This document shows, one piece after another, positions 1 through 6,628 of a stretch of DNA of 15,987 bases. Where the stretch lies: positions 1 to 15,987 of the forward strand of contig JAPUIL010000151.1 in assembly GCA_027297085.1 (NCBI GenBank), in the 5' to 3' direction. Position 1 is the first letter of the stretch. Every line of letters begins with the position of its first letter. This DNA comes from Verrucomicrobiota bacterium. Lineage in GTDB: Bacteria > Verrucomicrobiota > Verrucomicrobiia > Opitutales > UBA2995. The notes under the pieces are model-generated. The model did not search any database, was not told where the DNA came from, and was given only the letters and a program-made list of their open reading frames with translations. Made by a program: the position numbers and the translations under genes.

Positions 1-196
1 CCGGCTTGACCTTTGGCATTAGTGATCGAGCTAGTTTCTAGCGCCTGCCGGCTTTGCTGGCGATCAACCATTTCGCTGAAATGGATTATGAAAAGATCGC
101 CTTTCTTTTTAATTATCGCGTCAAACATAGGTGGTAAATTGATAAGGCCGTTAAGGTATTGGTGGGCTTTGTTCTGTCAAATAGGAGTCCGAATAT
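1..196. other. Non-coding left edge, no gene recognised
   Basis: No convincing gene is visible before the MarR gene. The reading frame of that gene stays open back to position 13, but the translation there resembles no MarR N-terminus and has no start with a ribosome-binding site. Two small hairpins lie side by side: GCTAG-ttt-CTAGC at 30-42, and an imperfect one at 42-62 with CGCC/GGCG ends. Neither is followed by a T-run, so I do not call a terminator. The tail of an upstream gene could end here, but I cannot prove one. Confidence 0.4.
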
Positions 197-218
197 ATTA
201 TCTTGACATCAAGATAAT
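197..218. promoter_or_regulatory. Probable MarR/MhqR operator 1 (autoregulation)
   Basis: A perfect inverted repeat with 10-base arms (left arm ATTATCTTGA, right arm its exact reverse complement) and a CA spacer, ending 19 bases before the MarR start codon. Its core, TATCTTGA-N2-TCAAGATA, recurs with one mismatch upstream of the pirin gene. The shape (ATCT half-sites, about 18 bases in all) resembles the published MhqR operator of Bacillus subtilis. A TTGACA hexamer (203-208) lies inside the repeat, so a bound dimer would be expected to block transcription of its own gene. Binding itself is inferred. Confidence 0.75.
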
Positions 219-237
219 TAATGAAAAGATAAATGCT

Positions 238-684
238 ATGACTAAGCAGGAAGACACTTCGGGGATGCACGTCTGGCTGGTTCTGTGGAAGGCATTCAAG
301 GCGCTGGAAACACTGGATAAGCGCAGCATTTCTCAACTCGGCCTTGGAGGGATTTCTGACTTTGCCATTTTGGAGGTTCTTTATCATAAGGGCCCGACGC
401 CTATTAACGCAATTGGCAAAACTATCCAACTAACGAGTGGATCAATCACCGCCGCGGTTGACCGCGCTGAAAAGCGAGGTCTGGTGGAACGGCAATGGGA
501 TCCGGAAGATCGCCGTGTTATCCACGCTGCATTAACCGCTGAGGGGAAAACTACCATTCGTAGCGCCCTTAAGAAGCATGCGACGGAGTTGGAGGCAGTT
601 GCCAAAGGACTTTCAAAAGCGGAGCGTAGTCAATTATTGAAGCTCCTCAAAAAGCTGGGTTATCACGCGGCTGCTCTTTGTTAA
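238..684 (+). CDS. MarR-family transcriptional repressor, MhqR-like
   Basis: A 148-residue winged-helix regulator of usual MarR length. The central part (about residues 40-105) carries the typical pattern: a SDFAILEVLYHKGP stretch, a recognition helix around TSGSITAAVDRAEKRGLVER, and the wing motif DPEDRRVI followed by a LTAEG turn. This resembles MhqR-type regulators that sense quinones and other electrophiles. The ATG at 238 is the only ATG that gives a MarR-sized protein; the frame is open further upstream but that part does not look like protein. The only cysteine is the last residue, so thiol sensing, if any, would use that tail position. Operator-like repeats before this gene and before the pirin gene suggest it represses itself and the pirin/dehydrogenase pair. 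Family assignment is strong; ligand and targets are inferred. Confidence 0.9.
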   Translation: MTKQEDTSGMHVWLVLWKAFKALETLDKRSISQLGLGGISDFAILEVLYHKGPTPINAIGKTIQLTSGSITAAVDRAEKRGLVERQWDPEDRRVIHAALTAEGKTTIRSALKKHATELEAVAKGLSKAERSQLLKLLKKLGYHAAALC

Positions 685-729
685 GATTTGTGACGACTCT
701 TATGTAAGGAATCTCTTTTTTTTAACACT

Positions 730-747
730 TATCTTGATATAAAGATA
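730..747. promoter_or_regulatory. Probable MarR/MhqR operator 2 (upstream of pirin)
   Basis: TATCTTGA-TA-TAAAGATA, an inverted repeat with 8-base arms and one mismatch, matching the core of the site at 199-216 at 15 of 18 positions. A possible promoter overlaps it: TTAACA at 722-727, a 16-base spacer, then GATACT at 744-749. A bound repressor would cover the spacer and -10 element. The promoter call is weak; the repeat itself is clear. Confidence 0.7.
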
Positions 748-762
748 CTTAATAAAAAGGAA

Positions 763-864
763 ATGACGAAATCATTATTCTCAAAAACTGACGGGTCTTG
801 GGCTCGAGGTGGCGGAGGCAACGTTTCGATTGATTACTATTTAAATAACAAAACAAAAAACTAA
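763..864 (+). CDS. Possible 33-codon leader ORF before pirin
   Basis: An ATG at 763 opens a 33-codon frame (begins MTKSLFSKTDGSW, contains a run of four glycines) that stops at 862-864, one base before the strong Shine-Dalgarno of the pirin gene. AAGG lies only two bases before the ATG, which is too close for a good ribosome-binding site. I recognise no family. It may be a leader peptide, or simply the untranslated leader between operator 2 and pirin. Low confidence that it is translated. Confidence 0.2.
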   Translation: MTKSLFSKTDGSWARGGGGNVSIDYYLNNKTKN

Positions 865-865
865 A

Positions 866-873
866 AAGGAGGT
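866..873 (+). promoter_or_regulatory. Strong Shine-Dalgarno of pirin
   Basis: AAGGAGGT lies four bases before the ATG at 878. It is the best ribosome-binding site in this part of the window and fixes the pirin start. Most neighbouring genes have weak sites, which suggests high translation once the gene is derepressed. Confidence 0.8.
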
Positions 874-877
874 AGAA

Positions 878-1579
878 ATGAAACTACTACGCAAAGCAGA
901 AGAACGCGGTCACATGCAAATCGATTGGTTGGATACTTATCATAGCTTTTCATTTGGAGAGTATTATGATCCAAACCACATGCAATGGGGACCGCTTCGA
1001 GTCATGAACGACGACCGGATTGCAGGTGGCGGTGGTTTTCCAAAACACCCGCACCGCGACATGGAGATATTTACCTATGTTACCGAAGGAGCCTTGGCTC
1101 ATGAGGATAGTACGGGGAGTTCTTCGCAGATCCACCTGGGCCGTGTTCAACTCATGGGGGCCGGAACTGGCATCTACCATAGTGAGTTCAATCCTTCAGA
1201 AACTGAAACAACGCGCCTTCTACAAATTTGGATCCAGCCTACTCAGTCCGGACTTGCTCCAAGCTATCAGGAAGAAGATTTCGATTTGTCGGAACGTGAG
1301 AACAAGTGGTTGACCTTGGTAGCTCCCGAAGGTGAATCAAGCGTGCTTGATATCCGGCAGGATGCCCGGGTTTTAAACACGGTGCTGGATAGTGAACATT
1401 CACTGTCACTACCTAGTTCGGCGAATCGCAAGGGTTGGCTTCAAGTGGTAGACGGTGAAGTAACCGTTGGGGAGTTAACCCTCAAACGTGGAGACGGCCT
1501 GGCTCTTGAAGATGAGGGAGATGAGGAGTTGAAGACTAACAGTTCTGTTGAATTGCTATACTTTGATTTGCCTCGGTAG
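878..1579 (+). CDS. Pirin family protein (quercetinase-like bicupin)
   Basis: A 233-residue protein of usual pirin length, with an N-terminal cupin of strong pirin character (about residues 20-120) and a weaker C-terminal cupin. The metal ligands of the E. coli YhhW type are all present: H57 and H59 in the FPKHPHRDMEIFTYV stretch, and H101 and E103 in GTGIYHSEF. The arginine-glycine-rich loop before them is also conserved. Proteins of this family bind Fe or another divalent metal, and some cleave quercetin with dioxygen in vitro; the physiological substrate is usually unknown. The gene sits behind an MhqR-like operator and before a short-chain dehydrogenase, which fits a role in handling quinones or aromatic electrophiles. 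That role is inferred from context. Confidence 0.93.
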   Translation: MKLLRKAEERGHMQIDWLDTYHSFSFGEYYDPNHMQWGPLRVMNDDRIAGGGGFPKHPHRDMEIFTYVTEGALAHEDSTGSSSQIHLGRVQLMGAGTGIYHSEFNPSETETTRLLQIWIQPTQSGLAPSYQEEDFDLSERENKWLTLVAPEGESSVLDIRQDARVLNTVLDSEHSLSLPSSANRKGWLQVVDGEVTVGELTLKRGDGLALEDEGDEELKTNSSVELLYFDLPR

Positions 1580-1672
1580 GCTAACCAATTAATACCATTT
1601 TGATGAAATTATTTTGAAAGGATTCTCCTGACAACCCCACCTATTTCCTAAACACAAAATCAATTATTTATT

Positions 1673-2416
1673 ATGCAAACAAACATTGAAGGAAAGGTAG
1701 CGCTAGTTACCGGAAGTAATCGCGGTATTGGGCGCGCCCTAGTGGAAGCTTTATTGGAGCGGGGTGCGACAAAAGTTTATGCAACAGCCAGGAATAAGGA
1801 CTCCCTACAAGAGCTAGTTGAAAATTACGGGGATCGCATCGTTCCTCTTACACTGGATGTTACAAAAGCTGAGGAAGTTAATGCCACTGCGCAAACTGCG
1901 GGTGATGTACAGGTGGTGATTAGCAATGCAGGCTTTGCGGAAAATATTGATATCTTTATCGAGGATTTGAGCGTGGCTCGCCAGGAGATGGAAGTTAACT
2001 ATTGGGGAACCCTGAATGTTGCGCGGGCTTTTGTGCCCGTGCTCGAATCGAATGGGGGCGGTGCCATCATTAACATCTCCAGTATTGCCGGTTTAGTGAA
2101 TTTCCCAATGTTTCCAACCTACAGTGACAGTAAGGCCGCCGTTCATTCTCTTACTCAGGGAATCCGCTTGATCAAAGGTGGTAGTGTGCAGGTGGTAGGT
2201 GTCTATCCAGGTCCTGTGGATACTGATATGGCCGCAGATCTTGAGATGGATAAAGCAACGCCACAATCTGTAGCAGTTTCTATCTTGAATGCAGTAGAAG
2301 CGGGTAAGGATGAAGTTTTCCCGGATCCTGTGGCAGAAGGCTTCTCGGGGCCTTATGAAGCAGGCACTAAGACGCTCGAGAAACAGACAGCCGAGATGCT
2401 GGCTGCTAGTAGCTAA
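1673..2416 (+). CDS. SDR-family oxidoreductase
   Basis: A classical short-chain dehydrogenase/reductase of 247 residues. It has the cofactor motif TGSNRGIG (13-20), an acidic D62 before the adenine pocket, NAG (85-87), N109, and the catalytic set S137, Y150 and K154 (YSDSK). The arginine in the first motif and R40 after the second strand point to NADP(H) rather than NAD(H), though this is only suggestive. The start at 1673 has no clear Shine-Dalgarno, but an earlier start is unlikely because the cofactor-binding strand begins at residue 8. The gene lies 93 bases behind pirin with no terminator or operator between, so it is probably co-transcribed and under the same MarR control. The substrate cannot be read from sequence; a carbonyl or quinone is plausible. 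Confidence 0.93.
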   Translation: MQTNIEGKVALVTGSNRGIGRALVEALLERGATKVYATARNKDSLQELVENYGDRIVPLTLDVTKAEEVNATAQTAGDVQVVISNAGFAENIDIFIEDLSVARQEMEVNYWGTLNVARAFVPVLESNGGGAIINISSIAGLVNFPMFPTYSDSKAAVHSLTQGIRLIKGGSVQVVGVYPGPVDTDMAADLEMDKATPQSVAVSILNAVEAGKDEVFPDPVAEGFSGPYEAGTKTLEKQTAEMLAASS

Positions 2417-2443
2417 CCAGCATTCTACGATTTATTAAAAAAG

Positions 2444-2472
2444 AAGCGCCCGGTTTTCACCGGGCGCTTTTT
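2444..2472. terminator. Bidirectional intrinsic terminator
   Basis: Perfect 10-bp stem AAGCGCCCGG / CCGGGCGCTT around a TTTTCA loop, followed by a T-run on the plus strand and preceded by an A-run (2437-2442), so it can work both ways. It lies between the convergent SDR and arfB genes and closes both transcripts. Confidence 0.93.
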
Positions 2473-2488
2473 ATAAATTGAAATAGTA

Positions 2489-2899
2489 TCAAGGTTGCAC
2501 TCGTCGACGCAGGGCTTTGTCGCGGCTTTTGTGTTTTTTGTCGTCCAGCCGTTTTTGGCGTGCGCCTACCTTAGGCTTGGTCGGTTTCCGCTTCTTGGGT
2601 TCTACCATGACTGATTGAATGAGGAGCTTTAGCCGGTCACAAGCTTCCTCCTTGTTCTTTTCCTGACTGCGGTGAGATTGGGCCTTTATCACTACAACCC
2701 CTTCGGAGGTGATTCGTTGGTCAGCCAAGGCGAGCAAGCGCTCCTTGTATTTGTCGGGGAGGGAAGAGGTTTTGATGTTAAAAAATAATTGGATGGCGGT
2801 GGCGACTTTATTGACGTTCTGACCGCCAGGACCTCGCGCACGCACTGCCATAATTTCAATTTCCTCATCCGGTATGGTGACTGTGTGCGAGAGTTTCAT
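2489..2899 (-). CDS. arfB: Alternative ribosome-rescue factor ArfB
   Basis: A 136-residue peptidyl-tRNA hydrolase of the ArfB (YaeJ) type. The release-factor GGQ motif stands at 25-27 in RARGPGGQNVNK, where the glutamine-containing loop hydrolyses peptidyl-tRNA in the ribosome. After about residue 100 comes a strongly basic tail (KKRKPTKPK ... KKHKSRDKALRRR), which in ArfB occupies the empty mRNA channel of stalled ribosomes. The length and missing codon-recognition domains separate it from RF1/RF2. The gene starts 20 bases after the glycosyltransferase gene on the same strand and is probably co-transcribed with it, with no obvious functional link. The start ATG has a weak ribosome-binding site. 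Confidence 0.93.
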   Translation of the reverse strand: MKLSHTVTIPDEEIEIMAVRARGPGGQNVNKVATAIQLFFNIKTSSLPDKYKERLLALADQRITSEGVVVIKAQSHRSQEKNKEEACDRLKLLIQSVMVEPKKRKPTKPKVGARQKRLDDKKHKSRDKALRRRVQP

Positions 2900-2919
2900 G
2901 GAATGGAATGGCTCGGGAA

Positions 2920-3678
2920 TCAGGATTCTTTATCAAGCCGGCCTTTGAGTTTAAGCAAATCCCAAAATAGGCCGGCCGAATTGAGAAACGTCATGTGTCC
3001 GCCTTTTATGTCCGTCCAGGTGACAGGTACTTCCTGAAGTTTCAGGCCGGCCTTCGTAGCTATAAAGAGGAGCTCAATATCGAACGCGAATCCTGGCTCA
3101 TTCAAATGAGTCTTGTTTTCTTTGAAGAAGGAAGTTGGAACGATTTTAAAACCGCATTGCGTGTCCTCTATAGGAAAGGAAAACAGACGTTTCCTCAACC
3201 ACCGGAAGGCGAGACCTCCGACGTTTCTCAGGGCCCGCCGGTGGACTTCTGTTGTAGAGTCTTCAACTCGGCTGGCCGCGTAAAGGGTTTGGCTGGCCTC
3301 CGGGTCCTGAGCGATGTGAGTGAGTACGCGGACAACTTCAGCTGGACCTACGGCTCCGTCCGCGTCGGCAAAAGCCAGGAAGTCTGAATCTCCAGCTGAC
3401 GCCCAGCCTGAATAAACCGTGCCCCCTTTGCCCTGGTTTTTTTCGAGTTCGAGCGTGGGTTGTAGAAAGGAGAAGGTGGGTCCCAACAGATCCATCAAGT
3501 TCCTGTAATGCCCCTGATGGTAGAAATCTGAACCATCATCAACGATCTGCACCTGGACCGAAAGATCCGATTTTAAGATTGCAGTACACAAGCCCGGAAG
3601 AAACTGGGCCAAACGTTCTCCTTCGTTATAGCAGGGTAGGCTAAGATGGAAGGTCGTTGCGTCTAGATTCTGGGTCAC
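2920..3678 (-). CDS. GT2 glycosyltransferase, dolichyl-phosphate glucosyltransferase-like
   Basis: A 252-residue GT-A enzyme of family 2. The visible motifs are LSLPCYNEG near the N-terminus, VDDGS (46-50), NQGKGG (81-86), the DAD metal site FADADGA (103-109), and DTQCGFK (172-178). The last two are typical of the ALG5/dolichol-phosphate glucosyltransferase branch, which transfers sugar from a nucleotide donor to a polyprenyl phosphate at the inner membrane. There is no transmembrane anchor, unlike eukaryotic ALG5. The start is GTG at 3676-3678: an in-frame TGA stands directly before it and the first motif follows within a dozen residues, so no other start fits. An AAAGAG just upstream may serve as ribosome-binding site. 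Acceptor and sugar are not readable. Confidence 0.88.
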   Translation of the reverse strand: MTQNLDATTFHLSLPCYNEGERLAQFLPGLCTAILKSDLSVQVQIVDDGSDFYHQGHYRNLMDLLGPTFSFLQPTLELEKNQGKGGTVYSGWASAGDSDFLAFADADGAVGPAEVVRVLTHIAQDPEASQTLYAASRVEDSTTEVHRRALRNVGGLAFRWLRKRLFSFPIEDTQCGFKIVPTSFFKENKTHLNEPGFAFDIELLFIATKAGLKLQEVPVTWTDIKGGHMTFLNSAGLFWDLLKLKGRLDKES

Positions 3679-3890
3679 TCAACTCTTTATCAGCCAAAAG
3701 AACCTGCTTCGTCCATTGAAAATCGGGCAAAGTGTCAAAATCGCTTATTTTATTAGGCTGAATACATTAGCCGAAATCCAGTGTTTGGGAGACCTTGCTA
3801 TAGAAATACCTGATCGGTGACGAATTTGTTTGGTTAGGAGGTGGAAAATTATCTAATTTGTCCGTATACGATTAAAGATACCTACAAGAT
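3679..3890. other. Divergent intergenic region, GT2 / DoxX
   Basis: It must hold the promoters of two divergent transcripts, but I see no confident -35/-10 pair. A perfect ribosome-binding core, AGGAGG (3836-3841), is not followed by an ATG within range; the next ATG is the DoxX start at 3891. A 17-codon frame from the overlapping GTG at 3841 ends in a TGA that overlaps the DoxX ATG, which may be chance. Confidence 0.45.
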
Positions 3891-4346
3891 ATGAGTGATC
3901 AATCCACCCCATCTACCCAAAATACTAACTCTGGCAACGAAGACTGGGTATTCCTGGCTCTGCGCCTTTTTCTCGGTCTGCGCTGGCTGTTTGCGGGCTT
4001 GGACAAGTTCGGTTCTGTTGGCAATTACAGCTTCGAGAACTACTACGCAAAAATGTCCGGCATGGCCGGTGGAATTGCTGAAAACTCCATTATTCCGGGG
4101 TGGGCAGCCAAGATCTTCGCCCTGCCAATGGGTTATCTCATGCTCATTCTCGCCATTACCATTCTTCTCGGAATCAAGATGCGCATCTCACTGATTGTGT
4201 CTCTGTTTCTCTATGTAGGATTGTCCGTGGGATTGATGGCTGTCGACGAGCAGCACGGAATAGCTTGGCTTGGTATTCATCTAATAATATCTGTAATGGC
4301 ACTCAAACTGGTAAGCCATGCCAAGTGGGTGGTTTTAAAAGACTAA
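3891..4346 (+). CDS. DoxX family membrane protein
   Basis: A 151-residue inner-membrane protein with a short polar N-terminus rich in Ser, Thr, Asn and Gln, and four predicted membrane segments at about 18-36, 74-94, 98-116 and 124-142. The pattern LRLFLGLRWLFAGLDKF in the first segment is typical of DoxX/DoxD proteins, as is the GIAWLGIH region before the last. The name comes from the small subunit of archaeal thiosulfate:quinone oxidoreductase; most bacterial members are uncharacterised, and a quinone link is only suspected. It is the first gene of an operon, 18 bases before the Gfo/Idh/MocA gene, so it may be the membrane partner of that exported oxidoreductase. No clear ribosome-binding site precedes the ATG. 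Confidence 0.82.
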   Translation: MSDQSTPSTQNTNSGNEDWVFLALRLFLGLRWLFAGLDKFGSVGNYSFENYYAKMSGMAGGIAENSIIPGWAAKIFALPMGYLMLILAITILLGIKMRISLIVSLFLYVGLSVGLMAVDEQHGIAWLGIHLIISVMALKLVSHAKWVVLKD

Positions 4347-4364
4347 CTTAAGCCAATAGGAAAA

Positions 4365-5738
4365 ATGAGTAAGGATACAGGACTCGGCGTCGACCGCCGC
4401 AGCTTTTTAAAAACCAGTGTCGCCGGCGGAGCCGGTTTGATGCTGTCCGGCAAACTTCCACTGTTTGCTGTCGGTGGGGATACCAAAATGAACGATATCA
4501 ATGTGGCTCTCGTGGGCGTAGGAGCCCAGGGCCAGGTGTTGATGCAATCGCTTATGAAAATGCCCGGCCTGAATTTTGTTGCTGTGTGCGACATCTGGGA
4601 AAAGTTCAATTTGAAACGTGGCGTGGGTCTTCTTCGCAAGTCCGGCCACAAACCAGCTCCCTATACCGACTATCGTGAAATGCTGGAAAAGCAGCCGGAC
4701 CTCGATGCGGTCATAGTAGCGACTCCGGATTTCTGGCATGCGCCCATTACCAATGCCTGCCTCAAGGCCGATATACACGTGTACTGTGAGAAGATGATGT
4801 CCAACACTCATGAAGGTGCGGTCTCTATGGTTCGGACCGCCAAGGAAGCGGGCAAATTGCTACAAATTGGCCACCAGCGCCGGAGCAACCCGCGCTACCA
4901 GTTTGTTAAGAAACACTTGCTTGAGGAAAACAGCATCTGCGGTCGCATTACCAACGTGAATGGTCAGTGGAACCGCGCCGTGACGGAACCCCTGGGTTGG
5001 CCGGAAAGATACGCTATCGACGATGCCATACTTAAAGAGTATGGTTTTGAAGGCATGCACCAGTTCCGTAACTGGCGCTGGTTTAAAGGCCTCGGAGGAG
5101 GACCGATCTCTGACCTCGGTGCTCATCAGATCGACATTTACGGTTGGTTCCTCAATGCAAATCCCATAGCAGTGACCGCCAGCGGAGGCGCCGATTATTA
5201 TGATAGTCTCGAGTGGTATGACAACGTCATGGCCATCTATGAATTTGAAACCTCGGCCGGTCCTGTTCGCGCCTTTTACCAGGTGCTGACTACCACCAGT
5301 GCTGGTGGCGGCTATTTCGAGTATTTCATGGGAGATGAGGGTTCTATCAAGATGTCCGAAAATCCCAAATACACCACTGTCTTTCGCGAAGCCAACGCGC
5401 CTAGTTGGAACAATTACGTCAACGACGGGTTCTTAAAGAATAAAGGAGAACGCGACGTGAGACCCTGGGAAATTCCATTACCTGTACGACAAGAAAAGTC
5501 ATCCTCCGTGGACGTGCGCGAAACCGCAGCCCTCGATGCCTTTGATATAAATGTAACGCTCGACGGTTATATTCACCAGCCTCACCTGGAGAACTTCTTT
5601 AACACGGTCCGGGGCGCCGACACGTTGAATTGTCCTGGTGAAGAAGCCCTGCAATGTGAAGCAGCGGTTCTCAAAGTAAATGAGGCCATTGAAGCCCAAC
5701 GCAGACTCACATTCACCGACGCAGATTTCCATGCATAA
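4365..5738 (+). CDS. Tat-exported Gfo/Idh/MocA oxidoreductase
   Basis: A 457-residue protein. It begins with a twin-arginine signal (DRRSFLK, residues 10-16, then a glycine/alanine-rich hydrophobic stretch), so it should be folded with its cofactor before export. The Rossmann domain follows: VGVGAQG (50-56), acidic D76 after the second strand, and ATPDFWH (119-125). The family EKP signature appears as EKM (142-144). The C-terminal domain has GHQRRSNPRY and the active-site stretch SDLGAHQID. The family oxidises or reduces sugars and cyclitols with NAD(P), and exported members often carry a tightly bound cofactor. The substrate is not readable. It is co-transcribed with DoxX before it and a secreted galactose-binding-fold protein four bases after it, which suggests polysaccharide or sugar turnover in the periplasm. 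Confidence 0.9.
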   Translation: MSKDTGLGVDRRSFLKTSVAGGAGLMLSGKLPLFAVGGDTKMNDINVALVGVGAQGQVLMQSLMKMPGLNFVAVCDIWEKFNLKRGVGLLRKSGHKPAPYTDYREMLEKQPDLDAVIVATPDFWHAPITNACLKADIHVYCEKMMSNTHEGAVSMVRTAKEAGKLLQIGHQRRSNPRYQFVKKHLLEENSICGRITNVNGQWNRAVTEPLGWPERYAIDDAILKEYGFEGMHQFRNWRWFKGLGGGPISDLGAHQIDIYGWFLNANPIAVTASGGADYYDSLEWYDNVMAIYEFETSAGPVRAFYQVLTTTSAGGGYFEYFMGDEGSIKMSENPKYTTVFREANAPSWNNYVNDGFLKNKGERDVRPWEIPLPVRQEKSSSVDVRETAALDAFDINVTLDGYIHQPHLENFFNTVRGADTLNCPGEEALQCEAAVLKVNEAIEAQRRLTFTDADFHA

Positions 5739-5742
5739 CGTA

Positions 5743-6411
5743 ATGAAAACTATAATACGAATTATCACAGTCTCCGCTTTTATTGGAGTTTACTTATTCT
5801 CTATCTCGTCTCTGCAAGCAGCGGATAAGGTTTTAGAGTTTGATCTCCCGAAGCCTAAATTCTCAGGTACACCGGTTCCAATTAAAGGAATCCCGCACCT
5901 GGAAAAAACTGCTCAAGGCGCACGACCTGACTTCAAAGTTCCTTCCGATGTAGAACTCGTTTCTGAAGGTAAGGAAGTTACTTCCAGCGACGACTGGCCG
6001 ATCATCGGCGAGCTCGAGTTTCTCACCGATGGTGATAAAGATGCTGACGAAGGTTACTATGTTGAACTCGGACCCGAGCTGCAGTGGGTGCAAATCGACT
6101 TAGAAGCCTCCAAGGAGATCTTCGCCATTGTTCTTTGGCACTACCACTCACAAGCACGTGCTTACCACGATGTGGTTGTGCAGGTCTCTGACGATCCGGA
6201 ATTCGGAAGCGGAGTAAAAACCATCTTCAACAGCGATCACGATAACTCCGCCGGCCTCGGCCGTGGAAAGGACAAAGCTTACATTGAGTCCTACGAAGGT
6301 AAGTTGATCGATGCCAAAGGCGTTTCAGGCCAATACGTTCGCCTCTACTCCCAAGGCAACTCCACCGATACCATGAACCACTACCTCGAAGCTCAAGTTT
6401 TCGGTCGCTAG
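5743..6411 (+). CDS. Secreted protein with discoidin/F5-8C-like domain
   Basis: A 222-residue protein from the ATG at 5743. An in-frame ATG at 5731 would add four residues and overlap the previous stop codon. I prefer 5743 because MKTIIRI begins a normal signal peptide, with likely cleavage after SSLQA (about residue 26). The rest is one jelly-roll domain: LTDGDKDADEGYYVELG, then WVQIDLEASKEIFAIVLWHY, VVVQVSDDPEF and YVRLYSQGN, the usual pattern of a discoidin-like (F5/8 type C) galactose-binding fold. It has no visible catalytic centre, so it probably binds sugar or another partner of the upstream oxidoreductase. It is the last gene of the operon and is followed by a terminator. The fold is likely; the ligand is unknown. 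Confidence 0.8.
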   Translation: MKTIIRIITVSAFIGVYLFSISSLQAADKVLEFDLPKPKFSGTPVPIKGIPHLEKTAQGARPDFKVPSDVELVSEGKEVTSSDDWPIIGELEFLTDGDKDADEGYYVELGPELQWVQIDLEASKEIFAIVLWHYHSQARAYHDVVVQVSDDPEFGSGVKTIFNSDHDNSAGLGRGKDKAYIESYEGKLIDAKGVSGQYVRLYSQGNSTDTMNHYLEAQVFGR

Positions 6412-6430
6412 TTCTTAATCGAATCTTTCC

Positions 6431-6463
6431 AAAAACCCCGGTCCGCAAGGCCCGGGGTTTTTT
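6431..6463. terminator. Bidirectional intrinsic terminator
   Basis: Perfect 11-bp stem AAAAACCCCGG / CCGGGGTTTTT with a ten-base loop, plus one extra T. It ends the DoxX-Gfo-discoidin operon on the plus strand. Its A-run also makes it usable for the minus-strand aminotransferase gene that ends at 6629. Confidence 0.92.
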
Positions 6464-6590
6464 GGCGGGTGCGACGTTCGCGGCCCTTGCCAGGGCCAGG
6501 GCCCAGTCAAGCGCCGCAGCCTTGCTGACATTAGAAAATCCGCTCTGCCACGGCCGCATTCTTAGTGAAAGGTGGTATAAGGTATAATTC
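6464..6590. repeat. GC-rich palindromic intergenic segment
   Basis: Up to about 6530 the stretch is much more GC-rich than its surroundings. It contains a hairpin GGCCCT-tgcc-AGGGCC (6482-6497) set inside a GCGGC/GCCGC pair. The 9-mer GGTGCGACG (6468-6476) recurs at the start of another GC-rich palindrome at 7993. I suspect a genome-wide dispersed repeat, but one window cannot show copy number. A TATAAT at 6583-6588 has no gene behind it on the plus strand. Confidence 0.35.
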
Positions 6591-6628
6591 TATGGATATT
6601 AACCTTCCACTCTTCCCTATTCCCTTCC

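Noticed and set aside
13..237. In-frame upstream extension of the MarR gene (75 extra residues)
   Set aside because: It does not resemble a MarR N-terminus, would run through the operator repeat, and has no ribosome-binding site; ATG 238 gives the usual family length.
2995..3387. 130-codon plus-strand ORF opposite the GT2 gene
   Set aside because: It is the antisense shadow of a gene with intact family motifs.
5680..5742. Earlier ATG starts for the discoidin-like protein inside the Gfo/Idh/MocA gene
   Set aside because: An overlap of up to 59 bases is unlikely and would bury the clear signal peptide that starts at 5743; ATG 5731 remains a minor alternative.
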